In this document: positions 29,364-39,959 of the stretch, piece after piece | Layout of the letters: each line of letters starts with the position of its first letter | Numbering within the stretch: position 1 is the first letter of the stretch | Notes under the pieces: model-generated | Seen by the model: only the letters and a program-made list of their open reading frames with translations | Database searches by the model: none | What the model was told of the DNA's origin: nothing | Program-made: the position numbers and the translations under genes | Virus record (IMG/VR): IMGVR_UViG_3300007546_000003 | Location: 1-64,000 of that record | Strand: one strand, 5' to 3' | DNA length: 64,000 nt | DNA from: a virus

Positions 29364-31940
29364 ATGGCATCACTACTGAAATCACCATTACACAATTCGA
29401 TTGCAGAAGGGTTGTATAATGAACTTCAGAATCGTACATCACGATACTATTATTTCTTAGGAAAATCTCTCAGTTGGACAGATTCGGATACACCTCCACT
29501 GCCTATTGATAGTTTTGACTATGAGTTACAAACACGTAACGAAATAATTACAATGAAGGAGATAAAGTCCACAGACGTGGCTTTCGTCATTCTACGCAGA
29601 GACTGGATTTCTGGTACAATCTATGATATGTATGATGATCAATATAGTGATGAACTGCAAGGTATTAATTTAATCTCTGGTGGATATGGTTATTCAGATA
29701 CACCAAGTGTAACTATTACTGGTGGTGGTGGTACAGGTGCTACAGCAACAGCACAACTAACAGATGGATTCGTTACATCAATAATTTTATCTTCTCGTGG
29801 CAGAGGTTATACAACTGCTCCAACAGTTAATATTTTAGGTGGTGGTGGAGAAGGTGCTGCTGCACTTGGTGTTATCACTAAAGCACCTTCTGGAACTCAA
29901 AAATTAGAAGACACTAACTGTTATGTAATGACAGATGAATACAACGTATATAAATGTCTCGATAACAACAATAATGCGATTTCTACTTACAAACCAATTG
30001 GTACTGTTGTAGATCCTGTTATCATGCCAGACGGATATATGTGGAAATATTTGTATAGTATTCCAATTGCATTGCGCAATAAATTCTTGACTGATGTCTA
30101 TATGCCTGTTGTTAATGCATTAAGATCTCAGTTTTATTCTGATGGCGAAATCCTAAACATAGTTGTTGAGAATGGTGGGCAGAATTATACCACAGCAAGC
30201 ATTTCAGTTGCTGGTGATGGATATAGAGCATCAGATCCTCTATTACTAACTGGTGTTAATATAACTACTGGAGGTACTGGATATAGTGGTGGAGCCACAT
30301 GTTTAATGACTCCTCCTTTCAATGGTGCAAATAACTGGGTTGCTAACATAGGTATTCTTCTTGGACAATTGGTGGAGCATGATAATAACATTTATATTGC
30401 AACTCTTACTGGCACCACAGCAACTCCTGCCCCATCTCATAAATCTGGAATTGTTGCCAATGGAACTGCAGCACTAAAATATATTGGTTCAAGAGTAACT
30501 GGTACACCAATAGTTTCTAGTGGTGTAATAACTGGTGTTACTCTTAATGGTAGTATTTATGATATTACTATGGCGACTTCTGGATCAGGATATACATCTG
30601 CTCCAGCTGTAACATTAATTGGTGGAGGTGGTTCTGGATTTGTTGGTTCTTCAATTATGAATGGTACTTCTGTACAAAGAGTATACATAACTAATTCTGG
30701 AATAAATTTTACTAGCGTTCCAACTGTAAGATTTGGAACTTTATTTACAAATTCTACTGTATATACTGTTGGACAACAGGTATACTTTTCAACTAGATTA
30801 TATACTGTGACTGGTGCAGGAACATCCCATGCATCTACTACACCGAGCCACACTTCTGGAGCAGTTGTTAATGGAACTGCTACATTAACATATGTTGGCT
30901 CTCCTGCAACTGGTACTGCTACTCTAAAATATGGTGCTGGTTATTCTACACTACCATCTATATCGTTCTCTCCGATTTCAGGTGGGGCTGGTGGAACAGG
31001 TTATTTTGCAGGTATAAAATCTGAAGCCAAACTAATTCCTATATTAAACAATGGACAGATTTATGGTGTGCAGATTGACGATGGTGGTGTTGGATATACA
31101 TATGCTAACTTAACTGTTACTGGTAATGGTACTCTTGCTTCTCTAACTGCAGATCTATCTCCAGGTGATATTAATACACTTCAAGCGAATACTGAATTGT
31201 TGACACCTGATGGTCGTATTATGGCTTACCCAGTTATTTCTGGGGGTTTTGGATACGGTGGTGCTCCTACTGTTACTGTTACTGGTGATGGTACAGGGGC
31301 TAGTGCAACAGCTACTGTTGTAAATGGGGCTGTTAAAAAGTTAATTGTTGTTGATTATGGTACTGGTTATCGTTGGGCAAATGTTTCTATAACAGGTTCT
31401 GGATATGGAGCATCAGCTAGAGCAGTTCGTGCGCCATATGGTGGCCATGGTAAAGATCCAATTACTGGTATGTTTGCCAATACATTGATGTTTTATACTA
31501 ATATTTCTAAAGATAAAAATCAAGGATTTGATGTTAATAATGACTTCAGACAACTTGGTATAATTAAAAACCCCAGACAGTTTGGTTCTTATGGAAACCT
31601 AAAAAGTGCGCTAGCATCTGCATGCTATGTTGTAACTGCTTCTATGAACACTACATATTTTACACAAGATATGCAAGTAAGACTTGGTACTCTAACTGGA
31701 CCAAGATTTACAATTGTTGCACTAACAACAACTTCTTGTTTACTTCAATCTATAGATAATGCTGTTCCTGCTGTTGGGTCTGTATTTCTAAATTCTGTGG
31801 CACAAACATTTAGTGCAGCTGGTGTCACTACTCCAACGGCAGATAAATACTCAGGACACATCTTGTTTATTGATAATAAACAAGCATTTACTCCTACAGC
31901 AGACCAGACTGTTACTTTGAGAACTGTTATAAAATTCTAA
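29364..31940 (+). CDS. 8: gp8-like baseplate wedge protein expanded by repeat domains
   Basis: An 858-residue protein. Its ends match T4 gp8 (334 residues): near the N-terminus DVAFVILRRDWISGTIYDMY, then CYVMTDEYNVYKCLDNNNNA, PDGYMWKYLYSIPIALRNKF; near the C-terminus FRQLGIIKNPRQFGSYG and HILFIDNKQAFTP. The intervening sequence holds about ten GxGYT beta-repeats (SGGYGYSDTPSVTITGGGGT and variants) and two modules with a PSH-x-SG-x4-NGTA core (APSHKSGIVANGTAALKYIG; TPSHTSGAVVNGTATLTYVG). The additional domains probably decorate the baseplate rim and may contact glycans, but this is inference. Confidence 0.8.
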   Translation: MASLLKSPLHNSIAEGLYNELQNRTSRYYYFLGKSLSWTDSDTPPLPIDSFDYELQTRNEIITMKEIKSTDVAFVILRRDWISGTIYDMYDDQYSDELQGINLISGGYGYSDTPSVTITGGGGTGATATAQLTDGFVTSIILSSRGRGYTTAPTVNILGGGGEGAAALGVITKAPSGTQKLEDTNCYVMTDEYNVYKCLDNNNNAISTYKPIGTVVDPVIMPDGYMWKYLYSIPIALRNKFLTDVYMPVVNALRSQFYSDGEILNIVVENGGQNYTTASISVAGDGYRASDPLLLTGVNITTGGTGYSGGATCLMTPPFNGANNWVANIGILLGQLVEHDNNIYIATLTGTTATPAPSHKSGIVANGTAALKYIGSRVTGTPIVSSGVITGVTLNGSIYDITMATSGSGYTSAPAVTLIGGGGSGFVGSSIMNGTSVQRVYITNSGINFTSVPTVRFGTLFTNSTVYTVGQQVYFSTRLYTVTGAGTSHASTTPSHTSGAVVNGTATLTYVGSPATGTATLKYGAGYSTLPSISFSPISGGAGGTGYFAGIKSEAKLIPILNNGQIYGVQIDDGGVGYTYANLTVTGNGTLASLTADLSPGDINTLQANTELLTPDGRIMAYPVISGGFGYGGAPTVTVTGDGTGASATATVVNGAVKKLIVVDYGTGYRWANVSITGSGYGASARAVRAPYGGHGKDPITGMFANTLMFYTNISKDKNQGFDVNNDFRQLGIIKNPRQFGSYGNLKSALASACYVVTASMNTTYFTQDMQVRLGTLTGPRFTIVALTTTSCLLQSIDNAVPAVGSVFLNSVAQTFSAAGVTTPTADKYSGHILFIDNKQAFTPTADQTVTLRTVIKF

Positions 31941-31946
31941 TAAATA
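31939..31946 (+). promoter_or_regulatory. Late-promoter-like AATAAATA
   Basis: AATAAATA overlaps the stop codon of the gp8-like gene and lies 28 nt before the next start (31975), a suitable spacing for a short late leader with the GAAGAAAAAG binding region. Confidence 0.45.
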
Positions 31947-31974
31947 ATAGTAACTAACATAAAGAAGAAAAAGA

Positions 31975-34900
31975 ATGCTAGATTTTAATACCGAACCGTA
32001 TAATGATGATTTCGATGAAGAAAAAAAATTCTATCGAATTTTGTTTCGCCCTTCTTTTGCTGTTCAGGCACGTGAACTAACACAACTCCAGACAATCCTT
32101 CAGAATCAGATTACTCGCCATGGCGATAATATTTTCAAACAAGGTGCCATGGTTATACCTGGACAGGTATCTGCTGAAACTATTACTAATACTACAAAAG
32201 GTATTGATTATGTTAAACTACAGGCATTGTATAATGGTGTAGCCGTTGCTACATTTATTGATTCTTTGCAGGGTTTAGTTATCACAGGTTCAAGTGGATT
32301 AAAAGCACAGGTTATCAAGGCACAACGAGCAGAAGATACAGATCCAACAACTCTTTATGTTCGCTATTTAAATTCTGCAACTGATACTACGCAAAAAGTT
32401 TTTGCTGGTAATGAAGTTCTTCATACTGATACTGGTTTTTATTTTCAAGCACAAGCAAGTTCAGCTACAGGTAAAGGATCTTTGGCTACAATTGAGAGAG
32501 GTGTCTATTACATTAATGGACATTTTGTTCTTTGCGATACACAAGCAATTACACTAAACAAATATGACCCTTCTCCATCATATCGTGTTGGATTGAATGT
32601 ATCAGAAAATATCACTACTGCAGAAGATGATGAAACTCTTTTAGATAATGCGCAGAATAGTTATAACTTTGCTGCTCCAGGTGCTCATCGTTACTTTATT
32701 GATTTAACACTATCTAAAAGATCTTTGGAGTCAACTGATGATCAGAACTTCGTAGAATTGATTCGTGTAACTGGTGGTGTTGTTAATACCATTGTTAAAG
32801 AAACTGCATATAATATAATCTATACTCAGATTCAAAATGAGATGGAAAGAAGAACATTCGATACTAATGGTGATTACACTGTTAATGGATGGTCTGTAGA
32901 TGTTCGTGAATCACGTAATAATAATCGTGGAGCATGGGCTCAAAATAGTGCATATCTAATTAATGATATTGTTACATATGGTGGTTATACATATACTGCT
33001 AAAAATAGTGCATCTTCAGTAACTACTCCTCCAACTCATAATTCTGGCTCAGCATATGATGGTGCAGGTAATAGCGGTGTTAACTGGCAATATGATGAAA
33101 ATCCAGTATACAATCGTGGTATAAAATTAACTGGTAATGAAGGTGATCTTGCTATCGGTATTGATGCTGGAAGAGCATATGTTTCTGGAGCAGAACTTGA
33201 AAATCCTGCTACTGCATACATAACAGTACCAAAGGCTAGAGATTATGATCAAGCGATCGATTCTGTAATAACTCCAGTTGTTGGAAATTATGTTATTGTA
33301 ACTAACTTAAATTATGTACCAACTATCGATACAGGTACGTTAGTTAATATCTATGACGGTATCACTGGATCTTCTAATCGAGGTAATGCGTCAGCAGTTT
33401 CTAATGCACAATTAATCGGAACTGCCCGTGCTCGTTTTATTGAGTGGCACAATATTCTTCCTTATGGATCTACTTCACAATATAAATTAGGTCTATGGGA
33501 TATCCAGATGAAATCTGGATTTGATTTCAACAGAAATGCTAAGTCTTTCTATACTGTTGGCAGTGGTGTTGGGACTTCTTTCTCAGCCGACATACAACCA
33601 GCATTAGTTAATTTAACTGGTTCAGTTACTGCAGTTGCAACTAATACTGTAACTGGTGTTGGGACTTCTTTCCTAACAGATTTAAAAGTTGGTGATTACA
33701 TCCTTATTAACGATTCTCTGTATAGAAGAATCTCAGCCATTACTTCTCAAAATTCTTTAACAGTTGATAGCTCAATATCATCAGTGACTGGTGTAAAATA
33801 TCAACTAGTAACAACTGTTCTACAAGAAGCCATAGCAAATAATTTAGTGTTCCCTCTTGCATATAGTTCTGTTCGTTCTATGAGAACATCTGGCAATAGT
33901 GGAGTTAACAATTTAAACTATACAGCTTATGTTAAGTTTAATAGTGTAAATACTGCTACTACTACTCTTGCATTAAATACATCAGGTAATTTTGCTTCTG
34001 CTGCAGATAATGATAGTTATCTTGTAGTTAAAGATTCTGATGGATCTGTTGTGAACATCACAGCATCTAATATTAGTGGTACTGGTACTTCTAACGTAAG
34101 TATCACTGTTCCGACATCTGGAACATATACTGTAATTGCTGCAGTTATTCGTTCTGGATCTGGTTTCGAAAAATCAAAAACACTAACACAAGTCACTGAA
34201 ACATTCATTAGTGCTACTGCTGCTCAACAAGCATCAATCGTTCTAGATAAAGCAGATATATTCAGAATCATAAGCATTAAGATGGCTCCAGGAACTGCCT
34301 TTGATAGCACTCCAGGATCTTATACTCAAGATATTTCAGAGAGATATTCTTTCGATAATGGTCAGCGTTTGACACATTATGATTATGGTAAATTAAATTT
34401 ACTACCATCTTATACTCAACCATCTAATCCAGTTCAAGTTGTATATGAATACTTTGAACATGGTGCTGGTGACTATTTTGATGTTAACTCTTATAGTGGT
34501 ATTGATTACAAACAGATTCCTGCCAATCTACGAGACTCTATTGATTTTAGACCAAGAGTTGCTAATAAAACAACTGGTAGTGGAGTGAAGAACTTTACTA
34601 GCACAGGCTCTTCTATGACTTCTATACCAAAACGTGGTGAATATGTCAAAGCAGATTACAGTTACTATCTTGCTAGAAAAGATAAAATTATTTTAGAGCC
34701 AACTGGTAAATTAGTTGATATACAAGGCGTTCCATCTACTGTTCCTGGAGAACCAGTAACACCAGCACTTGGAATGGTATTGTATAATCTATCTCTAGAA
34801 CCATATACTTTTGGTACTGCATCAACTAATGTGAGCGTTTCAAAAGTTGATAATAAACGCTACACAATGCGTGACATCGGTAAGTTAGAAAATAGAATTA

Positions 34901-37900
34901 ATAATTTAGAGTACTACACATCATTATCTCTGTTGGAATCAGAAACATCTAGTTTAAAAATTCCAGATAGTAATGGTATGGATAGAATGAAGAATGGTTT
35001 TGTTGTTGATAACTTCGGTAGCAGTGCTCTTGTAGCTGATCCAAAAACTTCTGATCTTAGCTGTTCTATTGATATGGGGGCTAACTTACTGCGCCCAGCG
35101 CACACAATGCATAATGTAGATTTAATCGAACAAGCCTCTACTACTTCTGCAAGAACTAATGCTAATTATCAGCTAACTGGTGATATTATAACTTTACCTT
35201 ATACTACTACACCTCTGGTCACACAGGCATATGCGTCTAGACTAGAATATGTTAATCCATTTGCCATCTATACATTCTTAGGAAGTGTTCAGATAACCCC
35301 AGCATCAGATGATTGGTTTGACACTGACAGAGTACCTGATCTTATTCAGCAGGTAGAGGGGAATTATAATTCTCTTAAGAATATGATAGATTTAAATAAT
35401 GGTTGGCCAATTTATGGCGCATGGACTACAGATTGGTCTGGAACTCCTCAACATACTGTTACTACTAATAACTACATAAGTGGTAATCTTTTGATGGAAA
35501 CAACTACTGATTCATGGTCTCAGACTGGTATTAAGTCAAGAAATGGTACTAAAACTTCTATAGTAGCAAAAACAGATTATGAGTCAGTTGGTGACAGAAC
35601 AGTATCAACTTCTATCGTTCCTTATGTACGATCACGTTTTGTATTAGTTCAATCTAAACAATTAAAGCCATCTACTCGCTTTTATGCTTATTTTAATGAA
35701 GTTGATATAAATTCATATTGTACTCCAACGACTAAACTGGTGTATACTCCAACAGGTTCTACTGAAATTCTAAAAGCAGCAAACCATAAACTTTGGAATA
35801 CTTCAACTAATGTCGGTGGATCTAGCACAGACATTAAAAGAAGAATCGGTACAGACGTACAAGTTTGTTTAACACGTGGTGACGTAATAACAAAATCAGA
35901 CAATTCTGCATCAGCAGTAGTTGTTGGTAAATATTTAATACATAATGATGATGGTACTACATCTTATGCGCTTGATTTAGTTAATATTATCGGAACATTT
36001 AGTTCAGGTAATACATTTACTGGATCTATTAGTAATCAAACAGGAACTGTAGTTTCGGTAACAACTAATACTACATTAACTACAAATCAATCAGGTGAAG
36101 TAAACTTCTTGTTTAATATACCAAATACTGAATCTGTTCGTTTCCGTACTGGTAAATCTACATTAAAACTAATGGATTCTGCAACTTCTACAGGAAATTA
36201 TACTTCTCGTGGAATCGGCACTTATGAAGCCACTGGAACACTTCAAACTGTTCAAGGTATAGTTAATGCTGTTAGAAATTCTACTATTGTTCAAGAACAG
36301 ATTAATCCTCGTGCTGGTGATCCTAATACTTATGAGGTCGTTAATAGAAATGGTAGTTCTACTTCTACCAGAGTTATTGCTGATTTAACACCAGCATGGA
36401 CAGATCCACTTGCACAATCATTTTATGTAGAATCAAGAGGTGGTGCATTCTTAACAAGTATTGATTTATTCTTTGCAACTAAATCTGCAAATGTCCCAGT
36501 AACTGTACATATTCGTGAGATGGTCAACGGTAATCCGACACATCAGGTTCTTCCATTCAGTAGTGTAACTTTAAATCCAGATTTGGTTAATGCTCCTGTT
36601 TCTGGAACTACTGCAGAAGCATCAGGATATACATCTGTTGCTCTGCCTGATGGTAATTCTTATGCAGACTATAACACAGCAACGAAATTCACATTCGAAT
36701 CTCCTGTCTTTGTAGAAGACAGTAAAGAGTATGCATTTGTTATTCAGTCTGATTCAAATGATTACAGAGTTTGGATTTCTAATATGGGTGATGTCATCCC
36801 AGGAACAAGTAGAACTATTTCTGAACAACCATATGCTGGTGTAATGTTCAAATCTCAGAATGCTTCTACATGGACACCAGATCAAAATCAAGATATTAAA
36901 TTTACAATACATCGTGCTGTATTTGCTACAAATACGGTTGGTGCTATTGTTATGACGAATAATGTTTTACCTCATGACCAATTGAAAAATAACCCAATCC
37001 AAACTGTTACTGGATCTAATGTTATTAGAATTTGGCATCCTAATCATGGTATGTCTTCTGGTTCTAGTGTTCAACTTAGTGGATTGACTTCTAATATTAA
37101 TGGAATCCCAGTCGGTGAAATCAATACGACTAAAGTTATTGCTAACGTAGATGCTCATTGTTATACAATAACTACTAGCACAGTTGCTACTTCTACTGGT
37201 TATTCTGGTGGTAACTTACTAAAGGCTTCTAGAAATATTGCATATGATTTAATTAAACCAACTTTGCAGATGCAAACTTTCGGTGAATCATTAGCAAAAT
37301 TCTCTATGAAAACAACATCAGGAACATCACCTGATGGAGCACAAACATCATATGTTATAGATACTTCTTATTCTCCAGTTGTAGTTGATATTGACAACAT
37401 TTGGGACAAAACAAGAGTTGTTGCTTCTGAGGTTAATGAAAACACTTATATGAGTGGAGAAAAATCTCTACAATTGTTGTGTCAGATTTCTACTACAAAC
37501 AATGCAGTTTCTCCTGTTATTGATACTGCTCGTTCTAGTGCAGTATTAGTTTCAAATAAATTAAATTATCCTACTGAATCTAATACAAATGTGGCTTCTT
37601 TAGATACAAAAATAATGTTTGCTGGAGCAGCTGGAACTATTACTGGTGTTCCAAATAGTGGTGTGGCAGTAGCAGTTACTGGTGGATCATATAACTATGC
37701 TATTACTGGAACTCTATTAACTTTATCAGGCTCTCAATCCTTAACTCAAGGAACACAGTACTATTATGGAAATAAACTTTACCTATGTACTGTAGGAGGA
37801 ACTGCTAGTGTCAGCGCACCTACTCACACATATGGTGTAGCAACAAATGGCACAGCAACTTTACAGTGGGTTGGAAGTGCATCTTCTATAACTTCTACTA

Positions 37901-38493
37901 ATGCGACTGTTAGAGGATTAATGGCTGGACTTGGAATTGGTAGATATCTAACTACTGGTGGTTCTTCAAACACAGCAAATAATAGTACATGGATAGTTAC
38001 TGGCTATGGTGATAATGGTACTACTGGAACTGTTTATGTAGATTCTGTTTCTGGGGCTGTATTCACTGCAGAGACAGTTACTTCTTCTGCAATTTATGTT
38101 GCAGTCAGAGAATTATTCTACGATGAAATCGCCCCACGTGGAGGAAGTTCGCTAAGTAAGTATGTAACAACACCTATTAAATTTGCGAATTCTTCTAGTT
38201 TCGTGAGAATTAAACTTGGAGCTAATTGCCCGAATGAGGCTGATATCAAAGTTTACTATAAGACTTGTCTGGGTGATAGCAAACAGTTAGATACTATTAG
38301 ATATACGCTAGCCTCCGCTGATAATAATGGAATAATTAAAGTCGACAATGGAAACTATGCATTCTCTGATGTAGACTATACTATGAACAATATGACACCA
38401 TTCGATACTATTGCGATTAAAATCGTTATGCAGTCCACTAATAGTTCTGCTACTCCAATCATCAAAGACTTTAGGGTTATTGCCTGCGCATAA
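31975..38493 (+). CDS. Giant DUF4815-type baseplate/fibre-anchor protein
   Basis: A 2172-residue protein, the largest in the window. The N-terminus matches the DUF4815 domain of aquatic T4-like phages: EEKKFYRILFRPSFAVQARE, LTQLQTILQNQITRHGDNIF, KQGAMVIPGQVSAETITN. It contains a carbohydrate-binding-like module (NSAYLINDIVTYGGYTYTAK with TPPTHNSGSAYDG), a module NIIGTFSSGNTFTGSISNQT, an HGM beta-repeat (WHPNHGMSSGSSVQLSGLTS), a second PTH-type module (APTHTYGVATNGTATLQWVG) and a C-terminal jelly-roll-like domain (FVRIKLGANCPNEADIKVYY). It probably fills the peripheral baseplate role of gp10 or anchors fibres. Position and size support a structural role; the T4 counterpart is unclear. Confidence 0.75.
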   Translation: MLDFNTEPYNDDFDEEKKFYRILFRPSFAVQARELTQLQTILQNQITRHGDNIFKQGAMVIPGQVSAETITNTTKGIDYVKLQALYNGVAVATFIDSLQGLVITGSSGLKAQVIKAQRAEDTDPTTLYVRYLNSATDTTQKVFAGNEVLHTDTGFYFQAQASSATGKGSLATIERGVYYINGHFVLCDTQAITLNKYDPSPSYRVGLNVSENITTAEDDETLLDNAQNSYNFAAPGAHRYFIDLTLSKRSLESTDDQNFVELIRVTGGVVNTIVKETAYNIIYTQIQNEMERRTFDTNGDYTVNGWSVDVRESRNNNRGAWAQNSAYLINDIVTYGGYTYTAKNSASSVTTPPTHNSGSAYDGAGNSGVNWQYDENPVYNRGIKLTGNEGDLAIGIDAGRAYVSGAELENPATAYITVPKARDYDQAIDSVITPVVGNYVIVTNLNYVPTIDTGTLVNIYDGITGSSNRGNASAVSNAQLIGTARARFIEWHNILPYGSTSQYKLGLWDIQMKSGFDFNRNAKSFYTVGSGVGTSFSADIQPALVNLTGSVTAVATNTVTGVGTSFLTDLKVGDYILINDSLYRRISAITSQNSLTVDSSISSVTGVKYQLVTTVLQEAIANNLVFPLAYSSVRSMRTSGNSGVNNLNYTAYVKFNSVNTATTTLALNTSGNFASAADNDSYLVVKDSDGSVVNITASNISGTGTSNVSITVPTSGTYTVIAAVIRSGSGFEKSKTLTQVTETFISATAAQQASIVLDKADIFRIISIKMAPGTAFDSTPGSYTQDISERYSFDNGQRLTHYDYGKLNLLPSYTQPSNPVQVVYEYFEHGAGDYFDVNSYSGIDYKQIPANLRDSIDFRPRVANKTTGSGVKNFTSTGSSMTSIPKRGEYVKADYSYYLARKDKIILEPTGKLVDIQGVPSTVPGEPVTPALGMVLYNLSLEPYTFGTASTNVSVSKVDNKRYTMRDIGKLENRINNLEYYTSLSLLESETSSLKIPDSNGMDRMKNGFVVDNFGSSALVADPKTSDLSCSIDMGANLLRPAHTMHNVDLIEQASTTSARTNANYQLTGDIITLPYTTTPLVTQAYASRLEYVNPFAIYTFLGSVQITPASDDWFDTDRVPDLIQQVEGNYNSLKNMIDLNNGWPIYGAWTTDWSGTPQHTVTTNNYISGNLLMETTTDSWSQTGIKSRNGTKTSIVAKTDYESVGDRTVSTSIVPYVRSRFVLVQSKQLKPSTRFYAYFNEVDINSYCTPTTKLVYTPTGSTEILKAANHKLWNTSTNVGGSSTDIKRRIGTDVQVCLTRGDVITKSDNSASAVVVGKYLIHNDDGTTSYALDLVNIIGTFSSGNTFTGSISNQTGTVVSVTTNTTLTTNQSGEVNFLFNIPNTESVRFRTGKSTLKLMDSATSTGNYTSRGIGTYEATGTLQTVQGIVNAVRNSTIVQEQINPRAGDPNTYEVVNRNGSSTSTRVIADLTPAWTDPLAQSFYVESRGGAFLTSIDLFFATKSANVPVTVHIREMVNGNPTHQVLPFSSVTLNPDLVNAPVSGTTAEASGYTSVALPDGNSYADYNTATKFTFESPVFVEDSKEYAFVIQSDSNDYRVWISNMGDVIPGTSRTISEQPYAGVMFKSQNASTWTPDQNQDIKFTIHRAVFATNTVGAIVMTNNVLPHDQLKNNPIQTVTGSNVIRIWHPNHGMSSGSSVQLSGLTSNINGIPVGEINTTKVIANVDAHCYTITTSTVATSTGYSGGNLLKASRNIAYDLIKPTLQMQTFGESLAKFSMKTTSGTSPDGAQTSYVIDTSYSPVVVDIDNIWDKTRVVASEVNENTYMSGEKSLQLLCQISTTNNAVSPVIDTARSSAVLVSNKLNYPTESNTNVASLDTKIMFAGAAGTITGVPNSGVAVAVTGGSYNYAITGTLLTLSGSQSLTQGTQYYYGNKLYLCTVGGTASVSAPTHTYGVATNGTATLQWVGSASSITSTNATVRGLMAGLGIGRYLTTGGSSNTANNSTWIVTGYGDNGTTGTVYVDSVSGAVFTAETVTSSAIYVAVRELFYDEIAPRGGSSLSKYVTTPIKFANSSSFVRIKLGANCPNEADIKVYYKTCLGDSKQLDTIRYTLASADNNGIIKVDNGNYAFSDVDYTMNNMTPFDTIAIKIVMQSTNSSATPIIKDFRVIACA

Positions 38494-38494
38494 A

Positions 38495-38722
38495 ATGGAT
38501 TATTTGAAAGTTCAAGGACATGATGGCTTAGTTAGAGATACCTCTACTGGAGCCATTATAAATACTAATAGAACAGAATATGAAACCTATATGAGCAGAA
38601 AAAAGATGGCTGAGCAGAGAGAGTTAGAGATTTCTCAACATACAGAAGACATAAATATATTGAAGAACGAACTGCAAGACATAAAATCTCTTATTTTACA
38701 GCTTTTGCACAAAAAAGATTGA
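38495..38722 (+). CDS. Small coiled-coil virion-cluster protein
   Basis: ATG 38495 follows the stop of the giant gene by 1 nt. The 75 residues read MDYLKVQGHDGLVRDTSTGA, IINTNRTEYETYMSRKKMAE and a coiled coil DINILKNELQDIKSLILQLL. This pattern (HxGLVRDxxxxAIxNTN then a coiled coil) recurs in T4-like aquatic phages between baseplate and capsid genes. It may be a fibre trimerisation or assembly factor. Function unknown. Confidence 0.7.
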   Translation: MDYLKVQGHDGLVRDTSTGAIINTNRTEYETYMSRKKMAEQRELEISQHTEDINILKNELQDIKSLILQLLHKKD

Positions 38723-38736
38723 CTAAGGAAACTTAA

Positions 38737-39942
38737 ATGCCAAATATTACATCCGCATCTATTACGCTAAGATCGACTAAGGGTAGTCCTCTTACGAATA
38801 CAGAAGTCGATAATAACTTTAATAACTTAAACACAGCCATTGCGACTGGTTTAACTGCAGCCAGCTATACCGCAGCTGATGTTCTAGCCAAACTAGTTAC
38901 TGTTGATGGTGCTGGATCTGGTCTAGACGCTGACTTACTTGATGGACTGACTACTGCTTCAGCAAATACAGCATCTACTGTTGTTGTTCGTGACGCTTCT
39001 GGTAACTTCTCTGCTGGTACTATTACTGCAGCGTTAACTGGCACAGCGACTATCGCTTCCAGCTTGAATTATACAGTGGCTATCTCTGGTGGTGGTACTG
39101 GTGCTACTACTGCATCATCTGCTAGATCTAACTTAGGTTTGGCAATCGGCTCTGATGTTCAGGCTTATGATGGTGAACTAGCTGCGTTGGCTTCTACCAC
39201 TTCTTCAGCAAATGCACTACCTTACTTTACTGGCGCAGGTACTGCTTCTACTACAACTCTTTCTGCATATGGTCGCACTCTTATCGATGATGCAGATGCA
39301 TCTACTGCTCGTGGTACACTTGGTTTAACGATTGGTTCTGATGTTCAGGCTTATGCGGCAAACTTAGCTGCACTTGCAGGTGTTTCTGGTAATGGTCTTT
39401 ATATTCGTACTGGTGCAGGTACTGCTGTTAATAGATCAATTGCAGCTGGTTCTGGTATTACTGTCTCCAATGGTGATGGTGTTTCTGGTAATCCAACGAT
39501 TAATGCAAACGTATTGTCTGTTCAGGGTAATACTGGTAACGTAATCGTTTCAGTTCCTGTTACTTCTGTTCAGGGTAATACTGGTGCGGTTATTGTTTCT
39601 AACATTGCTGGTAATGCTGCCACTGCCACCAACGCACATGCTGCACATACTTCTCAGTTCTCACACCATGCTCAGTATACTCCATGGTCTCAGGTTCAAG
39701 GTCGTCCACACCACTTATCTCAATTTGCCAACGACTTAGGTAACTATGGTGGTTGGGTTCCACATAATACTAAACATACTAACCCAGATGTCAGCTCTAC
39801 CATTGGGCGAAATGCTGGTGGTGTAGGAAATTGTGGTAATATCGTATCTAGAAACGTATCGAGAATGCACTTAGATACAAACCACCATTTTGATCCTCAC
39901 CATCACCACAATAATTGTACCAATTGTAACTGTAACTGTTAA
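38737..39942 (+). CDS. Tail fibre protein with His/Cys-rich C-terminus
   Basis: A 401-residue fibre-like protein. The N-terminus [20 protein letters not shown] and NNLNTAI is a common fibre-attachment block. The shaft has repeated [16 protein letters not shown] and [12 protein letters not shown] motifs. The last 100 residues are unusual: rich in His ([39 protein letters not shown]) and ending CTNCNCNC. Histidine-coordinated metal ions stabilise the T4 gp37 fibre tip, so metal-dependent tip folding is plausible. The Cys-rich end is also a candidate substrate for the radical SAM maturase at 40965-42356. Confidence 0.75.
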   Translation: MPNITSASITLRSTKGSPLTNTEVDNNFNNLNTAIATGLTAASYTAADVLAKLVTVDGAGSGLDADLLDGLTTASANTASTVVVRDASGNFSAGTITAALTGTATIASSLNYTVAISGGGTGATTASSARSNLGLAIGSDVQAYDGELAALASTTSSANALPYFTGAGTASTTTLSAYGRTLIDDADASTARGTLGLTIGSDVQAYAANLAALAGVSGNGLYIRTGAGTAVNRSIAAGSGITVSNGDGVSGNPTINANVLSVQGNTGNVIVSVPVTSVQGNTGAVIVSNIAGNAATATNAHAAHTSQFSHHAQYTPWSQVQGRPHHLSQFANDLGNYGGWVPHNTKHTNPDVSSTIGRNAGGVGNCGNIVSRNVSRMHLDTNHHFDPHHHHNNCTNCNCNC

Positions 39943-39959
39943 TAGGTAATAGGAAAACT